Of a stretch of 64,000 nt of DNA, positions 11,448 to 23,400 are shown piece after piece; the stretch's first letter is position 1, and every line of letters begins with the position of its first letter. The position numbers and the translations under genes are program-made. Under the pieces are notes generated by a model, which saw only the letters and a list, made by a program, of their open reading frames with translations, had not been told where the DNA came from and did not search any database. The stretch is from the NCBI GenBank assembly GCA_037951165.1, contig JBBDHG010000061.1:2838501-2902500 (forward strand). Direction: 5' to 3'. Source of the stretch: Lophius americanus. Lineage: Eukaryota; Chordata; Actinopteri; Lophiiformes; Lophiidae.

Positions 11448-14400
11448 ATGGCTCTCCATGTTCCCAAAGCTCCGGGCTTTGCCCAAATGTTGAAGGATGG
11501 TGCCAAGGTGAGATCTAGTAGGCGTGTTGGAGAAATTTGGTAGCTTTGAGAGAGAACTTCGTGAACTAGCATGCTAGTTAGCTTTAGCCCCCGAGTTAGC
11601 ACGCCCAGTCACAGTCATGTGGGATTATTCTAGAAGGCAGCCATGCCTTTGGAAGCCGCTAGATCCGGGGCTGTTATGATGGATACTTTATTGATTCTTA
11701 TTTCACGGTCTAACCCGTCCATCGCTACTTTTTTGTATATATCCCCTGTGTTGTGACTGCAGCTAGAACTGACATGTCACACCCGGCTAGCGTCAAGCTA
11801 ACCGTTAGAGATGATTTGCCGATTCTGCTTCTCCTTTCTCTGTGAGATGCTAAAGCTTCTAGTTTTTTGGGTTAACTTAAATGTTTTTGCTCATATTAGT
11901 TGATGTTGATGCCATCTGTTCGTTCAGCTTATTGTCAAGACATTGTGGTAGCTTTTCCTGACCGGAAATTGCTCATGAGCCAATATGTGTGTTTAGATAG
12001 AACTGTTCTGCATTAGCCATTAGAGGGGTTATTAAATATATTTGTCCTAGGTGTAATTTAATTGTGTTAAATTGGTTAAATCTGAAGAGTCACTGCAGCC
12101 GAGTAATGTTTTTTCTCTCCCTCCGATGTAGCACTATTCAGGGCTAGAAGAGGCTGTTTACCGTAACATCAGAGCCTGTAAGGAGCTGTCTGAGACTACA
12201 CGCACCGCCTACGGGCCTAACGGTATGTACTGCTCCAATCTGAAAGGGATGCGCACATCAGACAGGACATAAAACTAATGCATTAAGAATAGTTTCTGTA
12301 ACAACAATAGCTCTTGTCAGTGGGTTGGATGTTAGCTAGCAACTGAACATTTCATCTTCAAAGTTAATGTGTTGGGAGCCTGCAAATTCAGGAGTTGCTT
12401 TATCATATATTATTTGGCAAGTGCATTCTGCAGAGAAAAAAATCATCGGATCCAACCTGCCCTCCATCCAGGACCTATACTGCTGTAGAGTCAGGACATG
12501 GGCAGGAAAGATCACTGCTGGACCCGTCACACCCTGGACACAACCTGAACTTATCCCCCTCTGGCAGGCGCCACAGAACACTGTTAGCCAAAACTACCAG
12601 AAAGAAGAACAGTTTTATACCCACGGGCCATCAACCTGACTAACAATCAAACCAGTGTCAGTGTTGTAAAATAACCTGGATCAACTCATTACACAATAAC
12701 TACTCTGACATCTTTGCACTGTCATATATATTTATATATACATATAAATACATATATTTAAATGTATATAGCCTGTACACAAGATCAGCTCCATTTGTTT
12801 ATTGCCTTGTCCATTTAATTTAAAATGATCTATATGACTTTCGTACTGTGAAAGCTCAGTTAGCTGGAGTCAAATTCCTTGTATGCATATACACGGCCAA
12901 TAAAGCTGATTCTGATTTAGTATTGTGGCTGATCAGTATACATACCTTTGCCCTGTAACCAAACTTTTGTATTTCCAAGACAACAGATTTAGTGATGCCT
13001 AAACTGTGTTATTGTCTGTTCTAAGGTATGAACAAAATGGTCATAAACCACTTGGAGAAGCTATTTGTTACCAATGATGCCGCAACTATTCTCCGAGAGC
13101 TTGAGGTGAAGGAACAATTTGGTGCATCATTTTGCTCCGAGGAATGATTTATTATGGTTAAAGTTAACTAATTTTGTGAATAATCTTGTTTTTTTATAGG
13201 TGCAGCATCCAGCGGCCAAAATGATTGTTATGGCATCCCACATGCAAGAGCAGGAGGTTGGAGACGGTACAAACTTTGTCCTCGTGTTTGCAGGAGCATT
13301 GCTGGAACTGGCTGAAGAGCTGCTAAGGATGGGTCTCTCTGTATCGGAGGTAAACAGTCGACTCTGTTATCATTTCCAATTTGGACTGTATAGTATTACC
13401 CCCTGTCTGCCGATTGATTGATTTAACTGCATGTTTTTTTAAGTTGTCATCAAATGTCTCAGTGATCATAAATGCAATGATAATTATTGTGCTCTTATAT
13501 AATGTTCTTGATATTAACAATAACAATGAGACTGATGCAGTTTGTTTTCAGAGTGTATTTTGACTCGGATGTCTGCAAAAATGTTTACATTTTCCAGCCC
13601 AAGAAAAGGTACCACTATATCTGAATGTCCCTTCCCCTCTTTGCCACAGGTGATTGAAGGCTATGAGATTGCATGCAAGAAGGCTCTTGAGATCCTGCCA
13701 GACTGTGTATGTTCCTCAGCAAAGAATCTCCATGACATTAAGGAGGTGAAATCTCTCATTCGCACAGCAGTCATCAGCAAACAGTATGGCAATGAAGACT
13801 TCCTTTCCAACCTCATCGCAGAGGCTTGTGGTAAGTTAGCAGTTTGCAATCTCTCAACCAAGTGTGGAATTTATGAAGTATTAGGGTTTCATTATCTAAT
13901 AATTTCTGACTTTTTTCTCTTGCCTGTATATGCTACAGTTTCCATATTCCCAGAATCTGGCTATTTCAATGTTGATAACGTCAGAGTGTGCAAGATTCTT
14001 GTAAGTACCATTCTCCATTAAATATTTTATCGCATATTTTATTTGGCCTCCGGGTTGATATCTATGGTGCTTTCAGGGCTGTGGCGTGACGGCATCATCC
14101 ATGCTACATGGCATGGTTTTTAAAAAGGAAGCAGAGGGGGACGTCACTTCTGTTAAAGATGCTAAGATTGCCATCTACTCCTGCCCCTTTGATAGCATGG
14201 CAACAGAGACAAAGGTAATGGATACTTAAGTTACTCTTTCATAATCAATCATATGCTCTGATCTCCTGACATTTAGGTCAGTTTCATGTTTAGGTTAAAA
14301 TAATTATGTTTTGAATATCAAACCTAAATTGTAAAATTAGGTGTCACTATTGACATTTATTTGCTACCTTTCCTTATTTTTGAATAAGAATTGTTAAAAA

Positions 14401-17400
14401 CATGATTTTTTCTAAAGCCTTTTTTAAGCTCTACAAATTAATTTAAATGATAAGCTCTGTTAATTAAAAGTCTTGGTGTAAATTATAAAATTAGGTTGAT
14501 TGGCCTCCAATTAATTTCCTCAGATATAGAATCTTAATATTGTTCATCCTGGCCCAATGTCATGAGATACTGGGAAATTCAAGTAAAGCAGCACCATCAT
14601 TGATGTTATTAAAAACATGGCTTTTCATGGTATGACAGGTGGGTTGTGTAAAAGGCATTTTGTCAAGGATTTATAAAGTCGTCAAGATGCTACACTTGGC
14701 CTTCAGCTGGCACTGACCTTGATGCTGACAATAGTGAAACAAAACAATCTGTCTTGTAGGGAACAGTGCTGATTAATAATGCACAGGAGCTCCTGGACTT
14801 CAGTAAGGGAGAGGAGGATATGATGGAGGTTCAGGTGAAGGCCATAAAGGATGCTGGTGCCAATGTGGTTGTAACTGGAGGAAAGGTGGCTGACATGGCG
14901 CTGCACTACGCCAACAAGTACAAGCTTATGGTGGTCAGGTAAGTTTGGAATGACATCTGATAACACAAATCTTGTTAATTATCATGTTCCTAGTTGGTCA
15001 GAGGACTTGCATAACCACATAGTTTGAAACAAAAGAGCAGCAAAAGTATACCAGTGGCATTGTCACTGTTTGGTAAAGTGACTTAATGTAATTCTGCACC
15101 TGTGTGACTGAAATTATTTGAGGTTTGCGTGGTAAATGGACATTCTACAAGTTCATGTGTCGCCTGAGTCATCCAAGATTATCACCTTACAATGGATTGT
15201 GCTTTTTGTGTGCTTCAAGAGAGAAAAATAAATGCCATACGCCAAAATTATTACAATAGTTCGTTCATTGCAGAGTTTGTATGGTAGTATATCGTGTAGG
15301 ACAATTCACTTCCTAGCAATATAACTCTTCTTTTCCCTGTCAGGCTAAACTCTAAATGGGACCTAAGGAGGTTATGCAAGACTGTGCAAGCTATAGCACT
15401 CCCCAGAATGGTGAGGGTTATCATGTTTGATTCACACGGAGTACTTAAACCATGTTTGAAATGGACCTATATCATGTGGAATTATGCTTTTTCTTAGACG
15501 GCTCCAACTCCGGAGGAGATGGGTCACTGTGACAGCGTGCACCTGTCTGAGGTTGGGGATACACAAGTGGTCGTTTTCAAACATGGTAAATCTTTCATTG
15601 CTCAAATGTTATGAGCCTTGATTTAAATTTTTTTTTGCTGATGCTTGTTTTAGTTTTAACATTTTTTATGGTTTTAATTGTTAACAGAGAAAGAGGATGG
15701 AGCAATCTCAACTGTAGTAATCAGAGGCTCCACTGACAACCTGATGGATGACATTGAGCGGGCTGTTGATGATGGAGTCAACACTTTCAAGGTTCTGGTC
15801 AGGGTAAGTGAACACAATGAACCACTGGAGAATGTTTGCCAACTTTGGTAATACATTTAAATCAAATTATCAGTCAAGAAAATACCTTGACAGCTACAAT
15901 ATCTGTATTCACTATGACTAGGACAAACGACTGCTACCTGGAGCAGGAGCAACTGAGATTGAGCTGGCCAAGGAACTCACTTCATATGGAGAGGTATGCA
16001 CATTTGAGCCTTGGACTAAACCATGTTCGGACTGATACTTCACGCCTTTTATTTTGCCATTTCTTTCTCTAAACTGCTTCAGCAGCAGATAAAGTGTTGA
16101 AACATGACCTCTCTTTTCCCTCTTTCTGTAGTCGTGCCCCGGACTGGAACAGTACGCTATTAAAAAGTTTGCTGAAGCCTTCGAGTCTTTGCCACGTGCA
16201 TTGGCTGAGAACACAGGCATAAAGGGGAGTGAGCTCATCTCTAAGCTCTACTCTGCACATCATGAGGGAAATAAGAACATGGGCTACGACATTGAGGTGT
16301 GTTTGACTTGAATACAGTTTGAGTCCCCAACCACTAATAAAGAGAAGAGGGCTATATAGGAATGGGTTCTGTCAATCTCACTTTTTCTTTCTGGATCATA
16401 GCTCATCAACTGTTGAATATTACTCACAAAACCTAATGTATTCATCATACACGTACTGAAATTGTGCCTTTTCATACTTGAGGATGTACAATTATTGGTT
16501 CATTTCATTATCGTTCCATTATTATGATACACATTGCATTCTGCTGGCCAGTAAACAAAATTAAAAAGAGCCAAACATGGAAATGTTTATTTATATGCAA
16601 AAATATAGCCTTTTATTAATAAGGAAAATTTTGCCTGTATGAAAATTGATGCAACTTCTCAGATCTATGAGAGGTTTTATTATGATGCATTCTGTCCATG
16701 GTTCTGATACGACTCTGTGGATGTCTTGCTGTTTTTAGGCAGATGCACCTGCTTTGAAGGACGCCCTTGAAGCCGGCATTCTGGAGCCATTCCTGGTCAA
16801 ACACTGGGGCATAAAACTGGCCACCAATGCTGCCATTACCGTACTGAGAGTTGACCAGGTGTGTACACAACAGTCGTAACAAGCAGATAATCAGAAGCAG
16901 CTAATGGATGCATTAGAATTATTCAGACAAATTTAATGTTTTAATGAATAAGCATTCAATTCAACTCGAATGGTTAACTGTAAGGGGTTGAACTGTGAAC
17001 AAGGCTACGCAACATTCCGTGCCCTATATTGATCCCTTCGTGTGGAGCAGGAACAGTTGTTCGACTTCTGATAACAGAGCCACCTATGAATTTTCAGGTG
17101 TAATGTACATCTGAAATGCAGCAGGTGATGTATCATTGGAAAGGGTCTATATGGAGTCTCTCCAGGTAGATAATGTTGGTATGTGTATATGTGATACAGA
17201 TCATCATGGCTAAGGCCGCAGGGGGACCCAGGGCTCCCAAGCAAAGAGGCCACTGGGACAAGGACGGTTGGGAAGAAGAACCTGATAATTTTGAATCTCA
17301 CCATTAGAGGGCTCTCACACACCCTCTGTTAGTAGGTCTCGGAATGGACGTGTGTTCTGACTCACTCAGATGTACTCACTCGCATATGGGACTCAAGTTG

Positions 17401-17997
17401 TGTCTCTGCCTGTCACTTACTAACACTGTGTGATACAGAACCTACAGCACCAAAATGTTCTCGGTTGTTTGGAATAATACAGCTAAATCACTTGGAGCCT
17501 GTGTTGCACAAATATACATTCTGGTTTGACAGCATGCTGCATGCACTCATGAACTTATTTTATTGAAGTGGATATTCCCAGCCTATTCAAAATTGTAGAA
17601 TGTTGCACATAATGTGAATTGATAAGAAAGAGGACATCTGGCTCTTAATTCCGATGTAGTTAGATTTTTTTTTCTTCAAATTTCAGTCGCAAATCTCTCC
17701 CCGATCTTGCATTCAGGTAACATCTAGTACATGACAACATTTACTTATTTTGAAAACAAAATTTTTGGTTTTGCTTTAAACAGACAAAAACTGACAGCGA
17801 AAATCCCAATAATATCAGAGGTTCTCAATGAAAACCACTTTCAAGAAGATGGTAGCTCCGAGTCGGCTGTCTGATTCTCAGAGCTCTTGTTGTTCAGTCA
17901 AAGTGACTATATTTTCCCTTTTCAGATCATCATGGCCAAACCAGCAGGGGGGCCCAAAGCACCCCAGGGCAAGAAGAACTTTGACGAGGACGATTGA
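11448..17997 (+). CDS. cct8: T-complex protein 1 subunit theta (CCT8)
   Basis: Coding exons are 11448-11507, 12132-12222, 13026-13105, 13200-13349, 13650-13830, 13939-14000, 14077-14214, 14760-14938, 15344-15410, 15498-15585, 15688-15803, 15922-15993, 16132-16296, 16739-16858 and 17926-17997. All junctions are GT/AG and the frame is unbroken: 546 residues, human about 548. CCT8 is one of eight subunits of each ring of the cytosolic TRiC chaperonin, which folds actin, tubulin and many other proteins with ATP. Visible group II chaperonin marks are GPNG (residues 49-52), NDAATIL (67-73), VGDGTN (97-102) of the ATP site, and PGAGATEIELA in the returning equatorial domain. The tail IIMAKPAGGPKAPQ is the theta signature. 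The start context AAAATGG is favourable. A second possible terminal exon lies upstream at 17200-17307. AATAAA at 18171 probably ends the mRNA. Confidence 0.97.
12405..12916 (+). mobile_element. LINE 3' fragment in cct8 intron 2
   Basis: Two overlapping frames carry consecutive pieces of the C-terminal tail of a fish non-LTR reverse transcriptase: KKIIGSNLPSIQDLY in one frame, then DPSHPGHNL and PSGRRHRT in another. The copy is therefore frameshifted. It ends with the typical tail GGCCAATAAAGCTGATTCTGAT. An AT-rich alternating stretch at 12722-12770 lies inside it. The clade is uncertain (CR1/L2/Rex1-like). Confidence 0.7.
17200..17307 (+). CDS. cct8: Alternative terminal coding exon of cct8 (tandem exon duplicate)
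   Basis: Preceded by an AG acceptor (GTGATACAG), this exon reads in the same phase as the usual last exon and starts with the same residues, IIMAK, followed by AAGGPRAP where the usual exon has PAGGPKAP. It then continues KQRGHWDKDGWEEEP and ends DNFESHH before TAG. It is 35 residues long, against 23 in the downstream exon at 17926-17997, and would give a 558-residue protein. Third-position differences in the shared codons, together with an intact frame and stop, argue for selection on a real exon. Its polypyrimidine tract is weak compared with the downstream one, so use may be conditional. No AATAAA follows closely. Splicing to it from 16858 is inferred. Confidence 0.7.
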   Translation: MIMAKAAGGPRAPKQRGHWDKDGWEEEPDNFESHH

Positions 17998-18170
17998 ATC
18001 TGATGCTCCTTTAACCCTGTCCACGTGCATCTACGTAACCTTTTGTACTTGTTTATTTAAAGCTCAACAGCCGGTTTATTTTGTAGAAATGGCCTCACAT
18101 TGGTTAACATAGAACATGTGAAATTATAATGTATGGAAGGCACTGTTTGCTTTTTCTGTTCTTGGTCCCA

Positions 18171-18176
18171 AATAAA
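18171..18176 (+). terminator. cct8: Polyadenylation signal of cct8
   Basis: The first AATAAA after the cct8 stop codon, 173 bases downstream, followed by a GT-rich stretch. Confidence 0.65.
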
Positions 18177-18199
18177 AGGCACTTGCAGAGTCACGTCAT

Positions 18200-20100
18200 G
18201 GTTTGGAAGGCATTTTTACGAAAATGTTCTGCTATGCTCTCTGACTGTATTGATGGCACTGATTGTGGTTCAAGCAACTGACCAAACGTCTGAATCCTTG
18301 AATCGTTTTTTTCCAGCACAATTAATGAAAACTTCCATGAATGAATGAATTCCAGCTTGACCAAGCTTAACAGATATATTATCCAAATTACATGGCATCT
18401 TTTAGTAGTTTCCATGGTAACATGATTTGGATGGCTGGAGAGATGTCTGGCCAGCTATTTCAAACCCTTGCAAATTAACCACAATAAGAATTTCTGTCTT
18501 TTAATGTTTGAGTTTTTCTATATGTATATTGTAAGTTGTCCATGGAAATATGTTTTTAAAGTGACTAAAGGCTGGTCATCTCAAAGAATATATTGCTGTT
18601 CAAAAGCATTTGCCCCCCTCCCCCCCCCCCAATTTCCTGTATTAGTTTACAGGTAAGATATTGTGTACAAGATACACAAAATGTCGGATATTGAAATTAC
18701 ATTTTATGTAAAACAGGCAACTTGAGGAAACAAAGTTCAATTAATAAATTATTTTAACCATTTGAGGTTGAATAAAAGTAATCCAATAACAAAATTCTAT
18801 GTGGGGAAAGAGTATTCTCCCCTGGAAGATAAGTCTCGGGACTTCACTGTAGTGGAATTTCTCTTAAATATTTTTTTTCGTAATTGTCTTATGTGCAGTC
18901 ACATTGGAGGGTTGTATGCATGGACTGCTCTTCTGGCGGCGAACCGCAACATCTCAACGTGGTCCAGGTTAGACTAAGATGTAGTCATCTCAAAAACCCA
19001 GTTATATTCCTTTTGTGCCCTTCAGCGATGGACTTGGTTCTGCTTGGAATCATTGTCTAGCTGCATGACTTAGTTGTTCTTGGGATCCCACTTACAGAAC
19101 GATAACCTGACATTTCCTTCAGAATTTTAAGGTTGGAAACAATTAATTTTTCCTCCAATTATGGCAATTTGCACTGGCCCTAAAGCGGCAAAACATCGTC
19201 GCAACATTACTCAATGCCTGCAAGCTTGACCATAGGTACAATGTCCTTTTGAAGAATGCGTCTTTGGTTGACAGAAGTAACTTGACCCCTGTCTTCCAAA
19301 CAGTTCAGTTGAGTCCCCTCAGTCAATGGAAAATCTAAGCAAAAGCTATCGTGGGTCGTCAAGGTGTGTTATGCCTAAATTCATATGGGTCATGATTTTT
19401 TTAAAGAATTGGCTTTAGCCTCATCACTCATGGATACCTGTTTTGCTCCGTGTCTTTGGAATAGGGGAGCCACAAACCCTGATCATTGATGTGGTAGAGG
19501 TGTGCAGTTCCTTAGATTATTTTGAAAGTCTGTCAATTTTGGAAAGGTTCAATGTTGTCAAAGTCTTGTCTTTTTGTAGATGAGGTGTCTCACTGTGGAT
19601 GTCTTTACTCTTAGAAGAAAAGGTTTTACAAAACAATATATATCACTGGCTTACCAAAGGGATGGAAGGTACCTGTATATCGTGCACTAATGAATTTGTC
19701 GTCATGTTAAGATGACTCCTGTTAATTTTATGCTGAAATGAAATTTCCAGTAATTAAATGAGGAAATAAATGAATAAAGTTAGGATTTATAAGGTCATTT
19801 GACTCCAAGAGCCCAGTAATCAGAATCGTTGCTGGGTTAATTACTTGTGCAACAAACTTGCATGCATTTACATATTGATGCTGCCCTGCGTGTTTGCACT
19901 TGACATGTTAAAGCATCAGAAATGATGCATGTTTATTTTTGGGAGCAGTGAGTAGAGATGTCGACTGAAGATGCATTACCCCACAGAATGCGTTCTTACA
20001 TTGTATTCTTGAATCATACATTTATTTATCTGCAGACTAAACATCACATTCTGAGGGGAATACCGCGAGCCATGTTATAGATAATCACCGGTTGGTTTGC
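18200..20100. other. Spacer between cct8 and rskr
   Basis: No gene or clear repeat family seen. It contains a C-homopolymer-rich tract near 18614-18631 and otherwise AT-rich unique-looking sequence. The short open frames here show no protein-like pattern. Confidence 0.5.
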
Positions 20101-20414
20101 AGTTGTCATTAGAACAGCAGGGGGGGCTCAACTCTACAGTTCAGTCTCATTGGATGGAAAGGCCGTGGGCGGATTTGCACTGACGTTGCCTATATTCGGG
20201 ATTAACTTTTTTTTTTTTTCGAAATATATCTTTCATAATTTGCACCGGATACCCTCAACAGCCGCATATTGTTTATAGAGATTGTGTTTCAGGTTCTTTA
20301 CGACTTGACTTTGACTTGCGTGTTCGGTTTAAAACTGTGGACAGGCTGTCCTGACGTTCCTGATGAGGAGCAGGCGTCTCACTGACGCTCCAGCGATCCT
20401 GTCCTGTCTCACTG

Positions 20415-23400
20415 ATGGGGGCCGACGGCAGTAAAATCAGGAAGGTGAGTTGAGTTTAAATAAAGTATGACGCAAGTAGCGGGGATCCCTGTTTCCGACG
20501 GAAGACATGGTTACCGAAATAACCGGATTACGACGGTGCCAATCATGTATGACTGTGTTTTGACATCTTATTTTGCAGAATATTGAGCATGAACTGAAGC
20601 GGAATCATACCAAACGGTTCGTGATATAACTGTAATAGTAAAATATGGCAAATGCTCATAGATCTAAGAATATTATATTATAATGGTAGATAATTCTGAT
20701 GCTTTTACTTTGAAGGATTAGTCGTCCAGTTTTCGGGGATGTAAACAATCGAACCCCCTTAAGCAGGGCCGTACCAGTGGATAGCTCCTAAAACCGAGCT
20801 TGTTTAGGGGGCGGGTTGGGGGGTGTTCCGTTTGGTGGGCCGGAGATAAATCATTTGTCAAGTAGTAATGCAGGAAAATCTCTCATTTTTAACTGATTGT
20901 GATTTATAAATTCAAGATAATCTTGCAGCAAAAACAGGGTGGCAAAAATAATTTCTTAGCTGTCCTGACAGGTAGCCTGAGAAGTAACCTGACAGTAATC
21001 ATGTCAGTTAGCCTGACCCAGCCATACAAGCTAGAGGACAAATGTTGTTATAGTTAACTCTTGCAATGGTAGATGATATAAGATCATCTTTAGCTATGAT
21101 ACCTGACATTATCTAACTTTAACTATGAAAGCCAACATTACATCACTCCGGTAATTATAGGTGATTGTAACTAAATTCAGCTATGAAAGCTGACATTAGA
21201 TAACTAGTTATTATAGGTAATATTAGCTAACTTTAGCTATAAAAGCTGACATAAAGAATCTGTTTCTATTACATTTTACATCACTAGGACAATAGTAGTT
21301 ATAGATATCAACTAACTTAGGTGTGAAAGCTGACATTAGGAAACTAGTCATTTAAGTCAATTATAGCTAACTTTAGCTATGAAAACTGACATAAGCTACT
21401 GTATCTATAATATCTGACATTAAATAACTAGTCATTTTAGATAATATTAGCTAAATTTAGTAATTAAAACTTACATTAGCTACTGTAGCAAAGATATCTA
21501 ACATTACGTAACTAGTAATTATATATATATTATTAGCTAACTTTAGCTATGGAAACCGACATTCGATAATGGAGTAGTTATAGATGATAGTAGCTAACTT
21601 AACTAATAAACGGGAGGGTTGTGTCAGGAGGAACAGCCGACATAAAAACCTGTTCCAACTCAATATGCGGAACGAGACAATCCGTTGTGGCAACCCCAAA
21701 AAAAGGACAAGACCTGAAAAAAGTTGCTATCAGCAAACTTTAGCTATGAAGGCTGACATTAGATCAATGAGTACTTATAGAGGATAGTAACATTTTCTAT
21801 GAAAATCTGATATTAGATACTGTAGCTATAATATCTGGCATTAGATAACAATAGTAATTATAGATTAAATATAAGTAGATTTGATGAAAGATTACATTAG
21901 CTAGCGTAGATATGAGAATGGAAGTTTTATTAGCCTCCCCTTGGTCAATCTTGTAATGAAAATTAATAAAAATATTTTTATGTCATTGCAAAAATTATGG
22001 CCTTATCTTTACTAAAGGTTTGTGTGTGTTAAAACGTGTGCAAACGTGATAGTACCCGTAATTAAATGAGCAAACTGATCTACTGATGGTGCACACATAG
22101 AATTGCATTTGTCAAACATGCAAAGCAACAGATCTATTTCATAAGTTTAGGAAGGTGCTAATCTGAAAAGTGTTGGATACAGACACAGTTTGGCATACTG
22201 AAAAGCTGTTTTTGTGTTTGGACCGCACTGAAGTAGTAGAAGAAGAAGAAATCCTTAATTGATCACATACAGCCATACACAGTAAAAAAATAGAAATCTG
22301 TTAGAATGAACATGCCATTTAGCACACGCTTTTTGGGATCTTAGTAATTCTTTGAATTTAATTCTAATCGCATTTTAATTGAATTCTGAATCCCAGACCT
22401 CTGTGACATCATTGGTTAGTACAGCGCTTCTCCGATAACTAGCATGTCCAAGTTATATTTTGAAGATGTCTTGTCAGATGGACATATAATTTGGTTGAAA
22501 TGATAATAACGTCATGCATGGCTGATTGCACATTGCACCACAGAGCATCAGATCTTCTGTGCCGCTCTGGGGAAGAGGGGCTTTGTGAGTCATAGCAGTT
22601 GTGGATGCAGTCAATAAATAGTGGTGTGACAGTGGTAAGCACTTTTACAGCAAGAAGTTTCCTGTTCTATCCAGACCTGGAGCGTTTCACTGTTTCAGAG
22701 TTAAGTCTTCAGATGCTCCAAATCATTTATGTAAGAGTGCAGAGTGGGAATAAAATCCAAATGAAATTTGGCCTGACTGTTCGCACTGCTGTCATATCAG
22801 CATCAGGAATCCTATGTTTATCTGATTCTGGACCACATATGAATATGGCCTAAATCAGAATTGAAAAGATCAGATTCCAAGGGATCACATGATGTCATGA
22901 AAAAACATATATGCATGCATACACGAGGGGAAAAAGAATGAAGAATAGAACGTACTATGCAGACAAACGAGGCTAAATTCTTCCATCTGCATTTACTTTT
23001 AGGCTTTAATTCAAAATTTTCTTCGTATTAATTTTGTGATATTCATAATTTCCAATGGAACTATTAATGATGTAAAGTTGATGATGTTGAATTGCTTTTA
23101 ATGTGAAAAGCAATTCAACTTGGAGAGGCTCCAGCCCCAGGGTGATCCTTCAAATGATTAGCAGTTGTAGAAATAGCATTTATAAAAGTACTATATGGAT
23201 GGATCGCAAATGACAGCAGAAATTGTTACGTGAAACTTATTTCTTTGCCACTTGCAACCCTAACCCTAGCCTAGTCCCAAGGTGAGTTTATATTAAGGGA
23301 ACAAACAATGTACAACAGAGTCTGACTACCCAGACTCCTCCAACATATCTTGTTCAAGTCATACTTTATATTTCTGATTGTGAAGAAATTCTGTGACTCA

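Noticed and set aside
12722..12770. Alternating TATATA/TACATA stretch considered as a TATA-type promoter
   Set aside because: It lies within a LINE 3' fragment in a cct8 intron, with no gene start nearby.
18614..18631. Cytosine homopolymer tract
   Set aside because: An ordinary low-complexity run, possibly affected by sequencing error. No feature attached.
20581..20618. Possible extra rskr exon (AATATTGAGCATGAACTGAA...) after an AG acceptor
   Set aside because: The only donor (CG/GTTCGT) would give a 38-base exon that shifts the frame of the next exon. Joining 20444 directly to 23784 keeps the frame.
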